64,000 nucleotides of DNA. Source: Agaribacterium sp. ZY112 (GTDB taxonomy: Bacteria > Pseudomonadota > Gammaproteobacteria > Pseudomonadales > Cellvibrionaceae). Positions 37,113-45,908 of the stretch are shown here, one piece after another (the first letter of the stretch is position 1; the number at the start of each line of letters is the position of its first letter). Under the pieces are notes generated by a model. That model did not search any database. It was not told where the DNA came from and saw only the letters and a program-made list of their open reading frames with translations. The stretch is from the NCBI RefSeq assembly GCF_041346925.1, contig NZ_CP166840.1, positions 2,165,001 to 2,229,000 on the forward strand. Reading direction: 5' to 3'. The position numbers were made by a program, and so were the translations under genes.

Positions 37113-39566
37113 TTACTCATAGCGGAGGCTTAAGGTGGGGCGTGTCATGGCCGCCTTTGCTGCTTGACTGGCTACGGTAAGCCAAGCCAGAACTAGGGCA
37201 AATACACTTGCGCTAATAAAGATGATTGGGCTTAAGGTGATCGTATGGCTAAATCGTTCCAGCCATAAACTCATTACGTAATAAGACAGCGGCCATGCGA
37301 TAAAATTGGCAAGAAGCACTAAAACACTAAACTCTTTTGTGAGTAATAAGACAATGGTTTGTACTGAGGCGCCTAGAACTTTACGTACGCCAATTTCTTT
37401 GGTTCGTCTGTTGGTGCTAAAGGTTGCTAGACCATAAAGCCCAAGCGAAGCAATAAGTATGGCAAGGCCTGAAAACATGGAGAGCATGGTGGCTTGCTTT
37501 TCCTCGCTGTCATACATCGCGATAAAACGCTCATCGAGAAAACTGCGGTTAATGGCGCGATTAGGTAGGAGCTCTCTCCATGTATCATCAACAGCTTTAA
37601 GCGCGCTCTGCATATGGGCCGCATCGATTTTAATAGAGATACTCTGGCTAGATTCTTCAACCAACTGATACACCATCGGTTGTTGTTCTTCGAGTAAGGA
37701 ACTAAAAAAAACGTCTTCCACAACACCAATTATTGTATAGTGATTAATGAGGCTGCTATCTTGTTGAGTTCTATTTACATTCTCTCTTAATACTTTGCCA
37801 ATAGCCTGTTCAGGGCTATAGCCTAGTTTCTTGGCGGAATCTCGGCTGATAATGATGTTGATTTTTCCAACAGGTTGATCGTTATTTGCAAAGCGTGAAT
37901 AGGCATCATTGTGGCTCTCGCTAAATGAACGCCCTGCGATAAGTTTAAAATCGTAATGCTCAATGTAATTAAAACCAATGCTTACGACACCGAGTACTTT
38001 GGCCTCTTCGTCATTTGAATAATCACTGTCTTCTGGAAAAAATAAGACACTATTTCTTAATGAGCTTGCCGGTGCTTGGCCTGCATGAGTGATGGATAAA
38101 ATACCTGGGTGTTGACTTAATCGTGCTCTCATTTCCTTATATACCGAAAGCATATCTTGTAAGCCAACGGCATAAGGCGTGCTTAATACTAGATTTTGCG
38201 CACGGCTATATCCTGGGTCTATATTTCTTGCGTAGTTAGTTTGCAGGACAACAATGCTTGTACAAATGATTAGGCAAATAGAGATAGCAAACTGCAACAG
38301 CACCAAACCTTTTCTTAGTCTGATCGATGTCGTGCTTTGTGTGGCGTGGCCTTTAAGAGCTTGAATGGGGTTAAAGTGGCTTAGGTAAAAGGCTGGATAG
38401 CTGCCTGCTATACAACCGACTGCGAGGGTGAAGGCTATAAGTTGCATGATACGTTTTGTCGTATAGAGATCAGCATTTTGCAGTGGGCTATCTACAAAAT
38501 TTGCAAACCAAGGTAGGCTTAGTTCAACCAAGACGCAGGCAAGTAACATAGCTGCAGCCGTTAGCAGGCAAGCTTCACCTAAAAATTGAATGCTGAGTTG
38601 CAAGCGGCTTGCGCCCACACTTTTACGCATACCCACTTCTTTGGCTCGCTGCGTCGCTCTTGCAGTACTTAAATTCATAAAGTTAATACAGGCGATCAAC
38701 AAGATAACCAAAGCCACAGCGCTGAAGCTAATAATGGTGATGTAGCTACCGTTGCCAGGCATTTCAAAGCGTAGGTCGGAATGTAGGTGGATGTCTTTGA
38801 TGGCTTGAAGTATTAATTTTTGGTCTGCGATATCAGGGTTAGTTTCCCCTAGTAGGCTTGCAAATTTATCTTTAAGTTGCGCTATATCGCTGCCTTTTTT
38901 TACTTTTATATAGGTGTAGTTACTGTTGTTAGTCCAGCTTTTCATTGCTTGAGGATAAGCACGCTCAACACTGACGAGTGATGCAAGCATGCTGAAATTT
39001 AAATGAGTATTTTCTGGTAGATCCTTAATAACCCCAGTTACTTCAATATCAAATTTACCAAACATCAGTAACTTTTTACCGATAGGGTCTTCTTTTCCAA
39101 AAAAGCGTTTGGCTTGCGTTTCAGTCATGACCAAGGTGCTGTGGCGATTTAATGCAGTAGTAGGGTCGCCTGCGATAAACTCGAGTTGGAAAAAATCAAA
39201 TACGTTCTGATCTGCCCACAATAAGTTTTCGATACTAAAGTGTTTGTCGCCATAACTAAGGGGCATGTTGCCGCTTATGCCTAAGCGAGTAATGTCTTCG
39301 ACATCACTAAAGCGCGATTCAACAAGGGGTTTAATAGGGGGCGCTACCGTTGCAAGATGGTCGTCATTACCACCGTAATAACGAGTAATACGGTAAATAT
39401 CATCGCTGTTCTGCCAGTGTGTATCGTAACTGCGCTCGTAATTGACAAATTGCATAATTAACATACATGCCGCTAAGCCCAGTGCTAATCCTAGTATGTT
39501 AATAGCGCTAAAAAGTCGATTGCTAGCGATGGTTCGCAGAGCAATGAGTAGGTAGTTTTTAAGCAT
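37113..39566 (-). CDS. FtsX-type ABC permease A, system 2
   Basis: This 817-residue permease is counted from the ATG at 39566, which overlaps the ATPase stop by 8 bases (ATGCTTAA). An upstream start at 39596 would overlap more and is less likely. The N-terminal helix is INILGLALGLAACMLIMQFV; the two FtsX blocks contain QRAKEVGMRKSVGAS and RTKEIGVRKVLGAS. Length and repeats match permease B. This style of long permease pair is common in Bacteroidetes and in polysaccharide-degrading marine proteobacteria. The exported substrate is unknown. Confidence 0.9.
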   Translation of the reverse strand: MLKNYLLIALRTIASNRLFSAINILGLALGLAACMLIMQFVNYERSYDTHWQNSDDIYRITRYYGGNDDHLATVAPPIKPLVESRFSDVEDITRLGISGNMPLSYGDKHFSIENLLWADQNVFDFFQLEFIAGDPTTALNRHSTLVMTETQAKRFFGKEDPIGKKLLMFGKFDIEVTGVIKDLPENTHLNFSMLASLVSVERAYPQAMKSWTNNSNYTYIKVKKGSDIAQLKDKFASLLGETNPDIADQKLILQAIKDIHLHSDLRFEMPGNGSYITIISFSAVALVILLIACINFMNLSTARATQRAKEVGMRKSVGASRLQLSIQFLGEACLLTAAAMLLACVLVELSLPWFANFVDSPLQNADLYTTKRIMQLIAFTLAVGCIAGSYPAFYLSHFNPIQALKGHATQSTTSIRLRKGLVLLQFAISICLIICTSIVVLQTNYARNIDPGYSRAQNLVLSTPYAVGLQDMLSVYKEMRARLSQHPGILSITHAGQAPASSLRNSVLFFPEDSDYSNDEEAKVLGVVSIGFNYIEHYDFKLIAGRSFSESHNDAYSRFANNDQPVGKINIIISRDSAKKLGYSPEQAIGKVLRENVNRTQQDSSLINHYTIIGVVEDVFFSSLLEEQQPMVYQLVEESSQSISIKIDAAHMQSALKAVDDTWRELLPNRAINRSFLDERFIAMYDSEEKQATMLSMFSGLAILIASLGLYGLATFSTNRRTKEIGVRKVLGASVQTIVLLLTKEFSVLVLLANFIAWPLSYYVMSLWLERFSHTITLSPIIFISASVFALVLAWLTVASQAAKAAMTRPTLSLRYE

Positions 39567-40254
39567 AATTGGCCGCCGCTTTGACTTGATTCTCACTTAC
39601 TAACTGGCCATCAAACAAGTGAATCATTCTATTGGCGTATTCAGCGTGATATTGGCTGTGAGTTACCATTAAAATAGTGGTGCCGCCTTCATTGAGCTGC
39701 TTGAGGATATCCATAACTTCATCTCCATGTTTGGAGTCGAGATTACCCGTTGGCTCATCCGCTAAAATTACATCGGGCCGTGAGGAGATCGCTCGGGCAA
39801 CGGCAACACGCTGTTGTTGCCCACCGCTTAATTGTTGAGGCATATGTGACGCACGGTGAGCGATATTCATTTGAGCCATTACTTCATCGACTCGCGCTTT
39901 ACGTTTACTACTGCTCATACCTTGATAAAGCAGAGGTAGTTCAATATTTTCGGCTACGCTTAATTCGTCAATTAAATTAAAACTTTGAAATATAAAACCA
40001 ATATGGCCCTTGCGTTTCTGAGCTAAACGGCGCTCTGAATATTTACTAATGTCTTCACCATTAAATAAATAGGCACCGGAGCTTGGGCTGTCTAACATAC
40101 CTAGGGTATTAAGCAGCGTTGATTTACCACAGCCAGAGGGGCCCATGATGGATAAAAACTCACCCTGTTTAATATGCAGGTTAATATTGTTAAGTGCCGT
40201 GGTTTCGACATCGGCAGTACGATAAATTTTGTTGATGTTTTCTAGGCGTATCAT
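39559..40254 (-). CDS. ABC exporter ATPase, system 2
   Basis: This 231-residue MacB/LolD-type ATPase has Walker A GPSGCGKST, signature LSGGQQQRVAVARA, Walker B VILADEPTG and switch VTHS. It is a paralogue of the system 1 ATPase. It begins 2 bp after the HlyD stop and overlaps permease A, showing a tightly coupled operon in the order HlyD, ATPase, permease A, permease B. Confidence 0.93.
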   Translation of the reverse strand: MIRLENINKIYRTADVETTALNNINLHIKQGEFLSIMGPSGCGKSTLLNTLGMLDSPSSGAYLFNGEDISKYSERRLAQKRKGHIGFIFQSFNLIDELSVAENIELPLLYQGMSSSKRKARVDEVMAQMNIAHRASHMPQQLSGGQQQRVAVARAISSRPDVILADEPTGNLDSKHGDEVMDILKQLNEGGTTILMVTHSQYHAEYANRMIHLFDGQLVSENQVKAAANYA

Positions 40255-40256
40255 GC

Positions 40257-41498
40257 TTAGTCCTCAATTAGGATCCGATCTATATTGCGATAGTTGTTGT
40301 AGCTAGAAACGATAATTTTCTCGCCGGCCTCTAGGCCTTCGAGAATCTCTAGGTGATCTGGGGTGCGACGACCAAAACGTACGTCGCGTCGGTAGGCGTG
40401 GCTGCCGTCTTTACTTAGTACAAACACCCAAGCCCCCCCACTTTCTTGAAAGAAGCTGCCGTTATCGACAATCAGGGCTGGTTCGCGTTGACTGAGACTG
40501 AGGCGGGGTTTTAAGCTTTGACCACGGCGTATATATTCAGGAGCTTGATCGACAAAGAGCAGGTCAATTTCAAATTCGTTATTGCGTACTTCAGGATAAA
40601 TCTTGCTAAGCTCTAGCTCGTAGTTTTGGCCTTCTATTATAAGGTCTGCACGCTGCCCGACGGCTAATTTCCGCAAGTAGAACTCGCTGACACTGCCGCT
40701 AAGTTTGTAACGGCTGATATCGTCTATTTGGCCAAGACGCTCCCCCCTGTCTTTGCTTTCACCGATCTCGGCGTTAAAGTCACTTAGGCGCCCATCACGA
40801 GGGGCTGTAACATTGAGGTTGTCGAGATTAGAGCGTGCTATAACCAAGTTCTTTTCTTGTTGTTTTACATTAGCTTCAAGCTGCTCGATTTGAGCCATGC
40901 GCATAAGCTCTTCGGCTTCTTGGCTTTCAAGTGTCAGTTCGCGCCGCTTTTTCATATAGTCCAGCTCATCACTGATACTGTCTATCTCTTCTTGACCGAT
41001 ATAATCTGCTACTTTTTGACGGCGATCTAAGCGGCGCTTAAGCCGTTTAATTTCATAATCAATGTCCACTAAGTCACGTTTTAAACTAAGTCGATTTTGC
41101 TCTATGGCCAGTTTGGTATTACGCAGATCATTGAGTTGTTCGCTCACCTGCGCCTCTCTTGAAATAATATCGAGCTGCAATGCAGTATTACTTAATTCAA
41201 GTAAGGGCTGGCCAGCCTTAACGAGCTCGCCTTCTTCTACAAATATTTGTTCGACTCGACCGCCTTCAATCGCATCAAGATAAACCGTTTTATAAGGCTC
41301 AACATAAACTCGTAGAGCTAAATAATCTTCAAACATTGCATCGCGAGCGCTGGCGATACTTAAGCGTTCTCCGTTAACACTAAAGCTATTACCGCTGCTT
41401 GTTGCAGAAGCAGCAAAATAAATAAGCAGTGCCAGTGCGCAAATACTTAAAGCCCAATACCAGCGACTTTTTTTACTTTTTGTTAGCTTTTTATCCAT
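40257..41498 (-). CDS. HlyD/MacA-type periplasmic adaptor, system 2
   Basis: This 413-residue membrane fusion protein has a transmembrane segment at about residues 14-30, lipoyl halves (GGRVEQIFVEEGELVKAGQPL and VTAPRDGRLSDFNAEIG) around a long charged coiled hairpin (about 115-235), and a C-terminal beta domain. It heads the system 2 operon. Unlike system 1 there is no TolC gene, so it must use a channel encoded elsewhere. A good sigma-54-like promoter lies about 95 bp upstream. Confidence 0.88.
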   Translation of the reverse strand: MDKKLTKSKKSRWYWALSICALALLIYFAASATSSGNSFSVNGERLSIASARDAMFEDYLALRVYVEPYKTVYLDAIEGGRVEQIFVEEGELVKAGQPLLELSNTALQLDIISREAQVSEQLNDLRNTKLAIEQNRLSLKRDLVDIDYEIKRLKRRLDRRQKVADYIGQEEIDSISDELDYMKKRRELTLESQEAEELMRMAQIEQLEANVKQQEKNLVIARSNLDNLNVTAPRDGRLSDFNAEIGESKDRGERLGQIDDISRYKLSGSVSEFYLRKLAVGQRADLIIEGQNYELELSKIYPEVRNNEFEIDLLFVDQAPEYIRRGQSLKPRLSLSQREPALIVDNGSFFQESGGAWVFVLSKDGSHAYRRDVRFGRRTPDHLEILEGLEAGEKIIVSSYNNYRNIDRILIED

Positions 41499-41591
41499 CT
41501 GTGTGCGGGTAACCTAGTTATTTTTAGCCATGTAGGCTTGAGCTTGTGTATTTAGACGGCGCTTAGTGCGCCCGTGCAATGCTAACTAGTA

Positions 41592-41609
41592 CTGCCAGCT
41601 TTGTGCCAA
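41592..41609 (-). promoter_or_regulatory. Sigma-54 promoter before HlyD 2
   Basis: Read on the minus strand the element is TTGGCACAAAGCTGGCAG. The invariant -24 GG and -12 GC are exactly ten bases apart, and the -24 half is a perfect TTGGCAC. The adjacent divergent gene encodes a sigma-54 activator, which supports the call. Confidence 0.75.
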
Positions 41610-41660
41610 CTAATAAATGCTATATAAAACAAGGGTTTAGGGTTTTTTGCTTAGGTCTTA

Positions 41661-41700
41661 TGTTCGCTGTGTATACAGTGGGTGTTCGCAGGCGTACACT
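41661..41700. repeat. Two similar 18-bp elements 22 bp apart
   Basis: TGTTCGCTGTGTATACAG (41661-41678) and TGTTCGCAGGCGTACACT (41683-41700) share TGTTCGC and a following GTA-AC core. The 22-bp period is two helical turns. They lie about 50-90 bp upstream of the sigma-54 element, where an NtrC-type activator would bind. Confidence 0.4.
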
Positions 41701-41842
41701 TTGCAGCTTGTGAAATACAGAATGAACAGTGTGGCGGGTTCTAGTAATACGAAAGTCAGTAGCGTAATAGCGCAGGATCGATACCCAGTAGATAAAAAAC
41801 ACTGCCTAGATAAAGCAAGTTTTAACATTTGAATGAGTAAGT

Positions 41843-43231
41843 ATGGCCAAACAACAAGCGTGTGTTGCAGTTATTGATGATGACAGAGATATTCTGCTGG
41901 CAGCAGAGCTCTTGCTCAAACGCCATTTTTCTAAGGTGCTTTGTTATGAGCGGCCTGAGCTTTTAGCTGAGGCCCTTAAAACGGAAACCATCGATATCTT
42001 TTTGCTAGATATGAACTTTGCCCTTGGTGTTAATACAGGGGAGGAGGGCTTGCAGTGGTTGCAGTATATTCTTAAGGTGCAAAGTGATGCTGTTGTTTTA
42101 CTTATGACGGCCTATGGTGATATTGAAACATCGGTTAATGCTATTAAGCTAGGTGCCGCTGACTTTATTTTGAAGCCTTGGCAAAACGAAAAACTACTGG
42201 CCACTCTTAACTCAGCCATGCTGTTGGCTCAAAGCAGGCTGCAGGTTAAAGTCCTCAAGCAACATCATAATCCTACTCGAAAAGACATTATTGCTGATGC
42301 TCCAGCGATGCAACAGGTCATGAAACTGGCTCAGCGTGCGGCTGCAACGGATGTGAATGTGTTGGTGCTTGGCGAAAATGGTACTGGCAAAGAAGTCATC
42401 GCCAATGAAATTCATCGTTTAAGCCCGCGGGCAGCAGAACTTCTGGTTAGTGTTGACTTAGGTGCTGTGCCTGAAACCTTATTTGAAAGTGAGCTGTTTG
42501 GACACAAGAAGGGCGCATTTACGGGGGCTCAAGCTGATAGAGCGGGGCGCTTTCAGGCTGCTAATGGTGGCACCTTATTCTTAGATGAAATCGGCAACCT
42601 TCCTTTGCACTTACAAGCTAAGCTGTTACGCGTGCTAGAAACGCGAGAGGTTACCCCGCTGGGGGCAGATAAAAGCACCGTCGTTGATGTGCGCTTGATT
42701 TGTGCTACCAATATGCCTTTACAGCAACTGGTCGATGAGGGGCGCTTTAGGGCTGATCTGTTTTATAGAATTAATACGGTACAGCTGGAGTTGCCAGCAT
42801 TAAGAGAACGTATTGTTGATATTCCTTTGCTTTTAGAGTTTTTTATTAAAAAAAGTGCAGAAAAATACCGTATTCCTGCTAAGCGACTGAGCCCCGACGC
42901 ACTTAAACAACTATGTGCTTATGCGTGGCCAGGCAATGTTCGCGAGCTCGCTCACGCTGTTGAACGTGCACTTATATTAAGTGATGACGATATTCTAAAT
43001 GTGTCGGATTTTTTAGCTCAGAGTCGCTCATACTTAGATCAAACAGAGACAAAAGCCGATTTTTTTGAACGCGATGATGGCCTATTAAGTGATTGTAATT
43101 TAGAGCGGGTAGAAAAAATGGCGATCGAACAGGCCATTAAGAAACACAAGGGAAATATTAGCCATGCCGCTCAAGAGCTAGGTATTACTAGAGCTTCACT
43201 GTATCGTCGTATTAAAAAGTACGAAATTTAA
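41843..43231 (+). CDS. NtrC-family sigma-54 response regulator, system 2
   Basis: This 462-residue paralogue of the system 1 regulator has a receiver domain with D12-D14 and phosphorylatable D56 (LLDMN), Walker A GENGTGKE (about 177-184), GAFTGA (about 224-229), FLDE Walker B, and a Fis-type helix-turn-helix at the C-terminus (ISHAAQELGITRASLYRRI). It is divergent from the HlyD operon, which it probably activates, and is followed 9 bp later by its kinase gene. Confidence 0.93.
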   Translation: MAKQQACVAVIDDDRDILLAAELLLKRHFSKVLCYERPELLAEALKTETIDIFLLDMNFALGVNTGEEGLQWLQYILKVQSDAVVLLMTAYGDIETSVNAIKLGAADFILKPWQNEKLLATLNSAMLLAQSRLQVKVLKQHHNPTRKDIIADAPAMQQVMKLAQRAAATDVNVLVLGENGTGKEVIANEIHRLSPRAAELLVSVDLGAVPETLFESELFGHKKGAFTGAQADRAGRFQAANGGTLFLDEIGNLPLHLQAKLLRVLETREVTPLGADKSTVVDVRLICATNMPLQQLVDEGRFRADLFYRINTVQLELPALRERIVDIPLLLEFFIKKSAEKYRIPAKRLSPDALKQLCAYAWPGNVRELAHAVERALILSDDDILNVSDFLAQSRSYLDQTETKADFFERDDGLLSDCNLERVEKMAIEQAIKKHKGNISHAAQELGITRASLYRRIKKYEI

Positions 43232-43240
43232 GGAGGGGCT

Positions 43241-44584
43241 ATGGATTTTCGTATCCGTTTTAAATTACTGTTTCTGCTTCAGTTATTGATTATTGTGGCC
43301 TTGGTTCTGCTCGATGTTAAATTAATTTATGAAGGCCAATACCCATTAGCGAGTACCTTGGTAGGTCTGTTGGCTGTTGCGGCTGTGTTTTACCTTATAC
43401 ATTATGCTGAGCGAAGTTTTCGCATCGCAGATCAATTTTTTAGTGCCGCCTTGAGTGGCGATTTTACTCAGCAACTTGGTGGGAATAGCTTTAGTCATAG
43501 TTTACAACATAGCTTCAATGAGTTGAGTAAAAAGTTTAAGGATGAACGCCTTAAACATGAGGCAGAAAATAGCTTTCTGCGCGCATTGGTTCGGCAAGCT
43601 CCCGTGGCGATTTTGTCTTTTGATGAACTTGGTCGATTTAGTTTATACAATCTAGCTGCAGCAAAACTATTTGGTCTTGCCTCTCCTAATAATGTCAGTG
43701 AACTAGATGTTAATTACCCAGGCTTAAGTGAAAAGCTGGTGCAGTTAAATGCAGGCTCTCGTACAGTGTTGAAAGTGCATAAAGAGGGGGTTGAACAGAG
43801 CCTAATGATGTCTGCTACCTATGCACTATTAGACAATAAACAGCAGTGTTTAGTCACTATCGAAAATATCGGCCGAGAGCTCATGGATGCGGAATACATT
43901 GCTTGGCGAAATTTAATTAGCGTGCTAACTCACGAAGTTATGAACTCTGTGACCCCTATTGTTTCCCTCGCGACCACATGTCGAGACATTCTTTTACAAG
44001 ATGATTTGTTGCAACTTCCAAGTGATGAGCTTAAAAGTGAATTAGATGATGCCACTAAAGCAATGAAGACCATCGCAGGGCGCAGTCAAGGTATTATGAG
44101 TTTTGTGCAAGGTTATAGGAAGTTAAGCTTAATTCCGAAGCCAGAATTAAAACCCATTGAATTGTATTTGTTATTTGACGAGCAGGCTCGTTTGCATAAG
44201 AGCGTTTGTGAGCAGCATGCTATTGCTTTATCGTGGAATTGCACGCCTTCAAGTTTGACGGTTCATGCCGATAAACAACAATTGGAGCAGGTGCTTTTAA
44301 ACCTTCTTAAAAATGCAGTTGAAGCTTTAGAGGGCTGTGTTGACAAGCAGTTAGATTTAATTGCTGAGCAGCGTGTTGGTGCCGTTGTCATAAGTGTGCA
44401 AGATAATGGCAATGGTATTACAGATGAGGTACTCGAGCAGATTTTTGTGCCTTTTTTTACAACAAAACGGCAAGGCTCTGGTATAGGCATGGCACTAACA
44501 CGCCAAATTATGCATGCCCATGGTGGTCAGGTGAGTGTTCAGTCTAAAGAGAAGAAGGGCACCAAGGTTGAGCTGATCTTTTAA
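43241..44584 (+). CDS. Sensor histidine kinase, system 2
   Basis: This 447-residue membrane kinase has two adjacent transmembrane segments (about residues 7-28 and 33-52) with almost no periplasmic loop, a PAS-like domain (about 115-165), the phosphoacceptor motif LTHEVMNSVTP (about 228) and an ATPase domain with NLLKNAVEAL, DNGNGI and GSGIGMALTRQIM. AAGGAGGGGCT precedes the ATG. It is a paralogue of the system 1 kinase and probably phosphorylates the regulator encoded just upstream. The stimulus is unknown. Confidence 0.92.
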   Translation: MDFRIRFKLLFLLQLLIIVALVLLDVKLIYEGQYPLASTLVGLLAVAAVFYLIHYAERSFRIADQFFSAALSGDFTQQLGGNSFSHSLQHSFNELSKKFKDERLKHEAENSFLRALVRQAPVAILSFDELGRFSLYNLAAAKLFGLASPNNVSELDVNYPGLSEKLVQLNAGSRTVLKVHKEGVEQSLMMSATYALLDNKQQCLVTIENIGRELMDAEYIAWRNLISVLTHEVMNSVTPIVSLATTCRDILLQDDLLQLPSDELKSELDDATKAMKTIAGRSQGIMSFVQGYRKLSLIPKPELKPIELYLLFDEQARLHKSVCEQHAIALSWNCTPSSLTVHADKQQLEQVLLNLLKNAVEALEGCVDKQLDLIAEQRVGAVVISVQDNGNGITDEVLEQIFVPFFTTKRQGSGIGMALTRQIMHAHGGQVSVQSKEKKGTKVELIF

Positions 44585-44664
44585 GTGAGTGTCATATCAC
44601 GATAATAGCTCTAAGCTCCTGTCCATAAAGGGCAAGCATCGGTGCTTATCGTCAAGAGGGGAAA

Positions 44665-45207
44665 ATGCACAGTAGTAAAGACATAAATTACCGCATTGCA
44701 GGTATAGATGATGTCGCAGCAATTGCGGCTTTGCATGCACTTAGTTGGCAGCAGAATTATAAGGATGCACTTCAGGCTGAATATTTGGCAGAGAAGGCAG
44801 TAGAGGAGCGCCTAAGCTTATGGCAACAGCGCTTTGCCAAACCTGTGAAAGATCAAGTCGTTTTTATTGCTGAGCAGAGCGGTGAGCTGCTTGGTTTTGC
44901 TGCTTTATTTTATCGAGGCAGTGAGCGTTGGGGAGCGTATTTGGATAACTTACACGTGAAGTCAGGTTTACAGGGGCGGGGAATTGGTAAAGCCTTGTTA
45001 AAGCGGTTGGCTGCCTACTTGTTACAGCATTGCCCAGAGCAGCAGTTGTGCCTTTTGGTGAATCAAAACAATCTTAAGGCTCAGGCTTTTTATCGAAAGC
45101 TGGGTGCGGTTAATGCGGAAGGCTCGTGTTGGAATGCGCCAGATGGTAGTGTTGTGCCCACGTACTGGTTTGTATGGCAGAAGCCAGCGTCGATTCTTGA
45201 GTGTTAA
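44665..45207 (+). CDS. GNAT family N-acetyltransferase
   Basis: This 180-residue cytoplasmic acetyl-CoA-dependent acetyltransferase has motif A, NLHVKSGLQGRGIGKALLKRL (QGRGIG pyrophosphate loop), at about residues 96-116, followed by the motif B segment QAFYRKLGA. GAGGGG precedes the ATG. The substrate is unknown. It stands 68 bp before a second GNAT gene in the same direction. Confidence 0.85.
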   Translation: MHSSKDINYRIAGIDDVAAIAALHALSWQQNYKDALQAEYLAEKAVEERLSLWQQRFAKPVKDQVVFIAEQSGELLGFAALFYRGSERWGAYLDNLHVKSGLQGRGIGKALLKRLAAYLLQHCPEQQLCLLVNQNNLKAQAFYRKLGAVNAEGSCWNAPDGSVVPTYWFVWQKPASILEC

Positions 45208-45275
45208 TCTTGTTTGTTAGTTAGTTTAGACTCGCTGTGCATCTGTCTTCAGTTCATGTTTAGAGAGGGAGTCTC

Positions 45276-45884
45276 ATGGATGTTGTTTATCGTCTTGCTC
45301 AACGTGCAGATATTGAGCTGATTCTTGAGCTGCATGCTCGCTACCAAATAGATACCATTGCAGATGACGATCGCAAAGATGGTTTTATCACTACGGCTTT
45401 TACCAAAGAGCAATTAAAAGAGCTTATTGACAAAGAGCAGGGGCTTTTTGTGGCTCAAAAAGGCGAAACCATTGTGGCGTATGTTATGGCTGCATCGTGG
45501 CTATATTGGTCTCGCTGGCCTATGTTTGCACATATGGTCGCTGGTCTGTCGGAACTAGAGTACGAAGGCTATCGCCTTGATGTTGTTAACTCTTATCAAT
45601 ATGGCCCGGTCTGTGTCGACAAATCAGTACGTGGTCAAGGTGTATTTGAAGCCGTGTTTTATTTTGCTCTGCAAGCAATGGCCAATCGTTACCCTGTTTT
45701 AGTCACTTTTATCAATAAGGTAAACACTCGCTCGTTTGCGGCTCATACTAAGAAAGTTGCTTTACAAGTTATTCATGAGTTTGAGTTTAACAATAACCAT
45801 TATTATGAATTGGCCTGCTTGACGGAATTGGTCTCCCATCGAGAGGCAAAAGCCTTATCAGACATGTCATTTAATCGTGCCTAA
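45276..45884 (+). CDS. GNAT-like acetyltransferase, divergent
   Basis: This 202-residue protein has a GNAT fold pattern. The acetyl-CoA loop reads CVDKSVRGQGVFEAVF, so the last glycine of the usual RxxGxG is phenylalanine. An aromatic stretch (ASWLYWSRWPMFAHM, near residue 75) forms an atypical insertion. It may bind a larger acyl donor or have lost activity. GAGAGGGAGTCTC precedes the ATG. Confidence 0.75.
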   Translation: MDVVYRLAQRADIELILELHARYQIDTIADDDRKDGFITTAFTKEQLKELIDKEQGLFVAQKGETIVAYVMAASWLYWSRWPMFAHMVAGLSELEYEGYRLDVVNSYQYGPVCVDKSVRGQGVFEAVFYFALQAMANRYPVLVTFINKVNTRSFAAHTKKVALQVIHEFEFNNNHYYELACLTELVSHREAKALSDMSFNRA

Positions 45885-45908
45885 CATACGTGATATCTGG
45901 AGAATAAA

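Larger units (their letters stand above)
41499..41842. other. Divergent control region of system 2
   Basis: These 344 bases separate the HlyD operon (minus) from the regulator/kinase operon (plus). They hold the sigma-54-like element at 41592-41609, a GGCGC/GCGCC dyad at 41558-41572 in the HlyD leader, and a pair of similar 18-bp elements at 41661-41700. No gene is supported. Confidence 0.6.
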
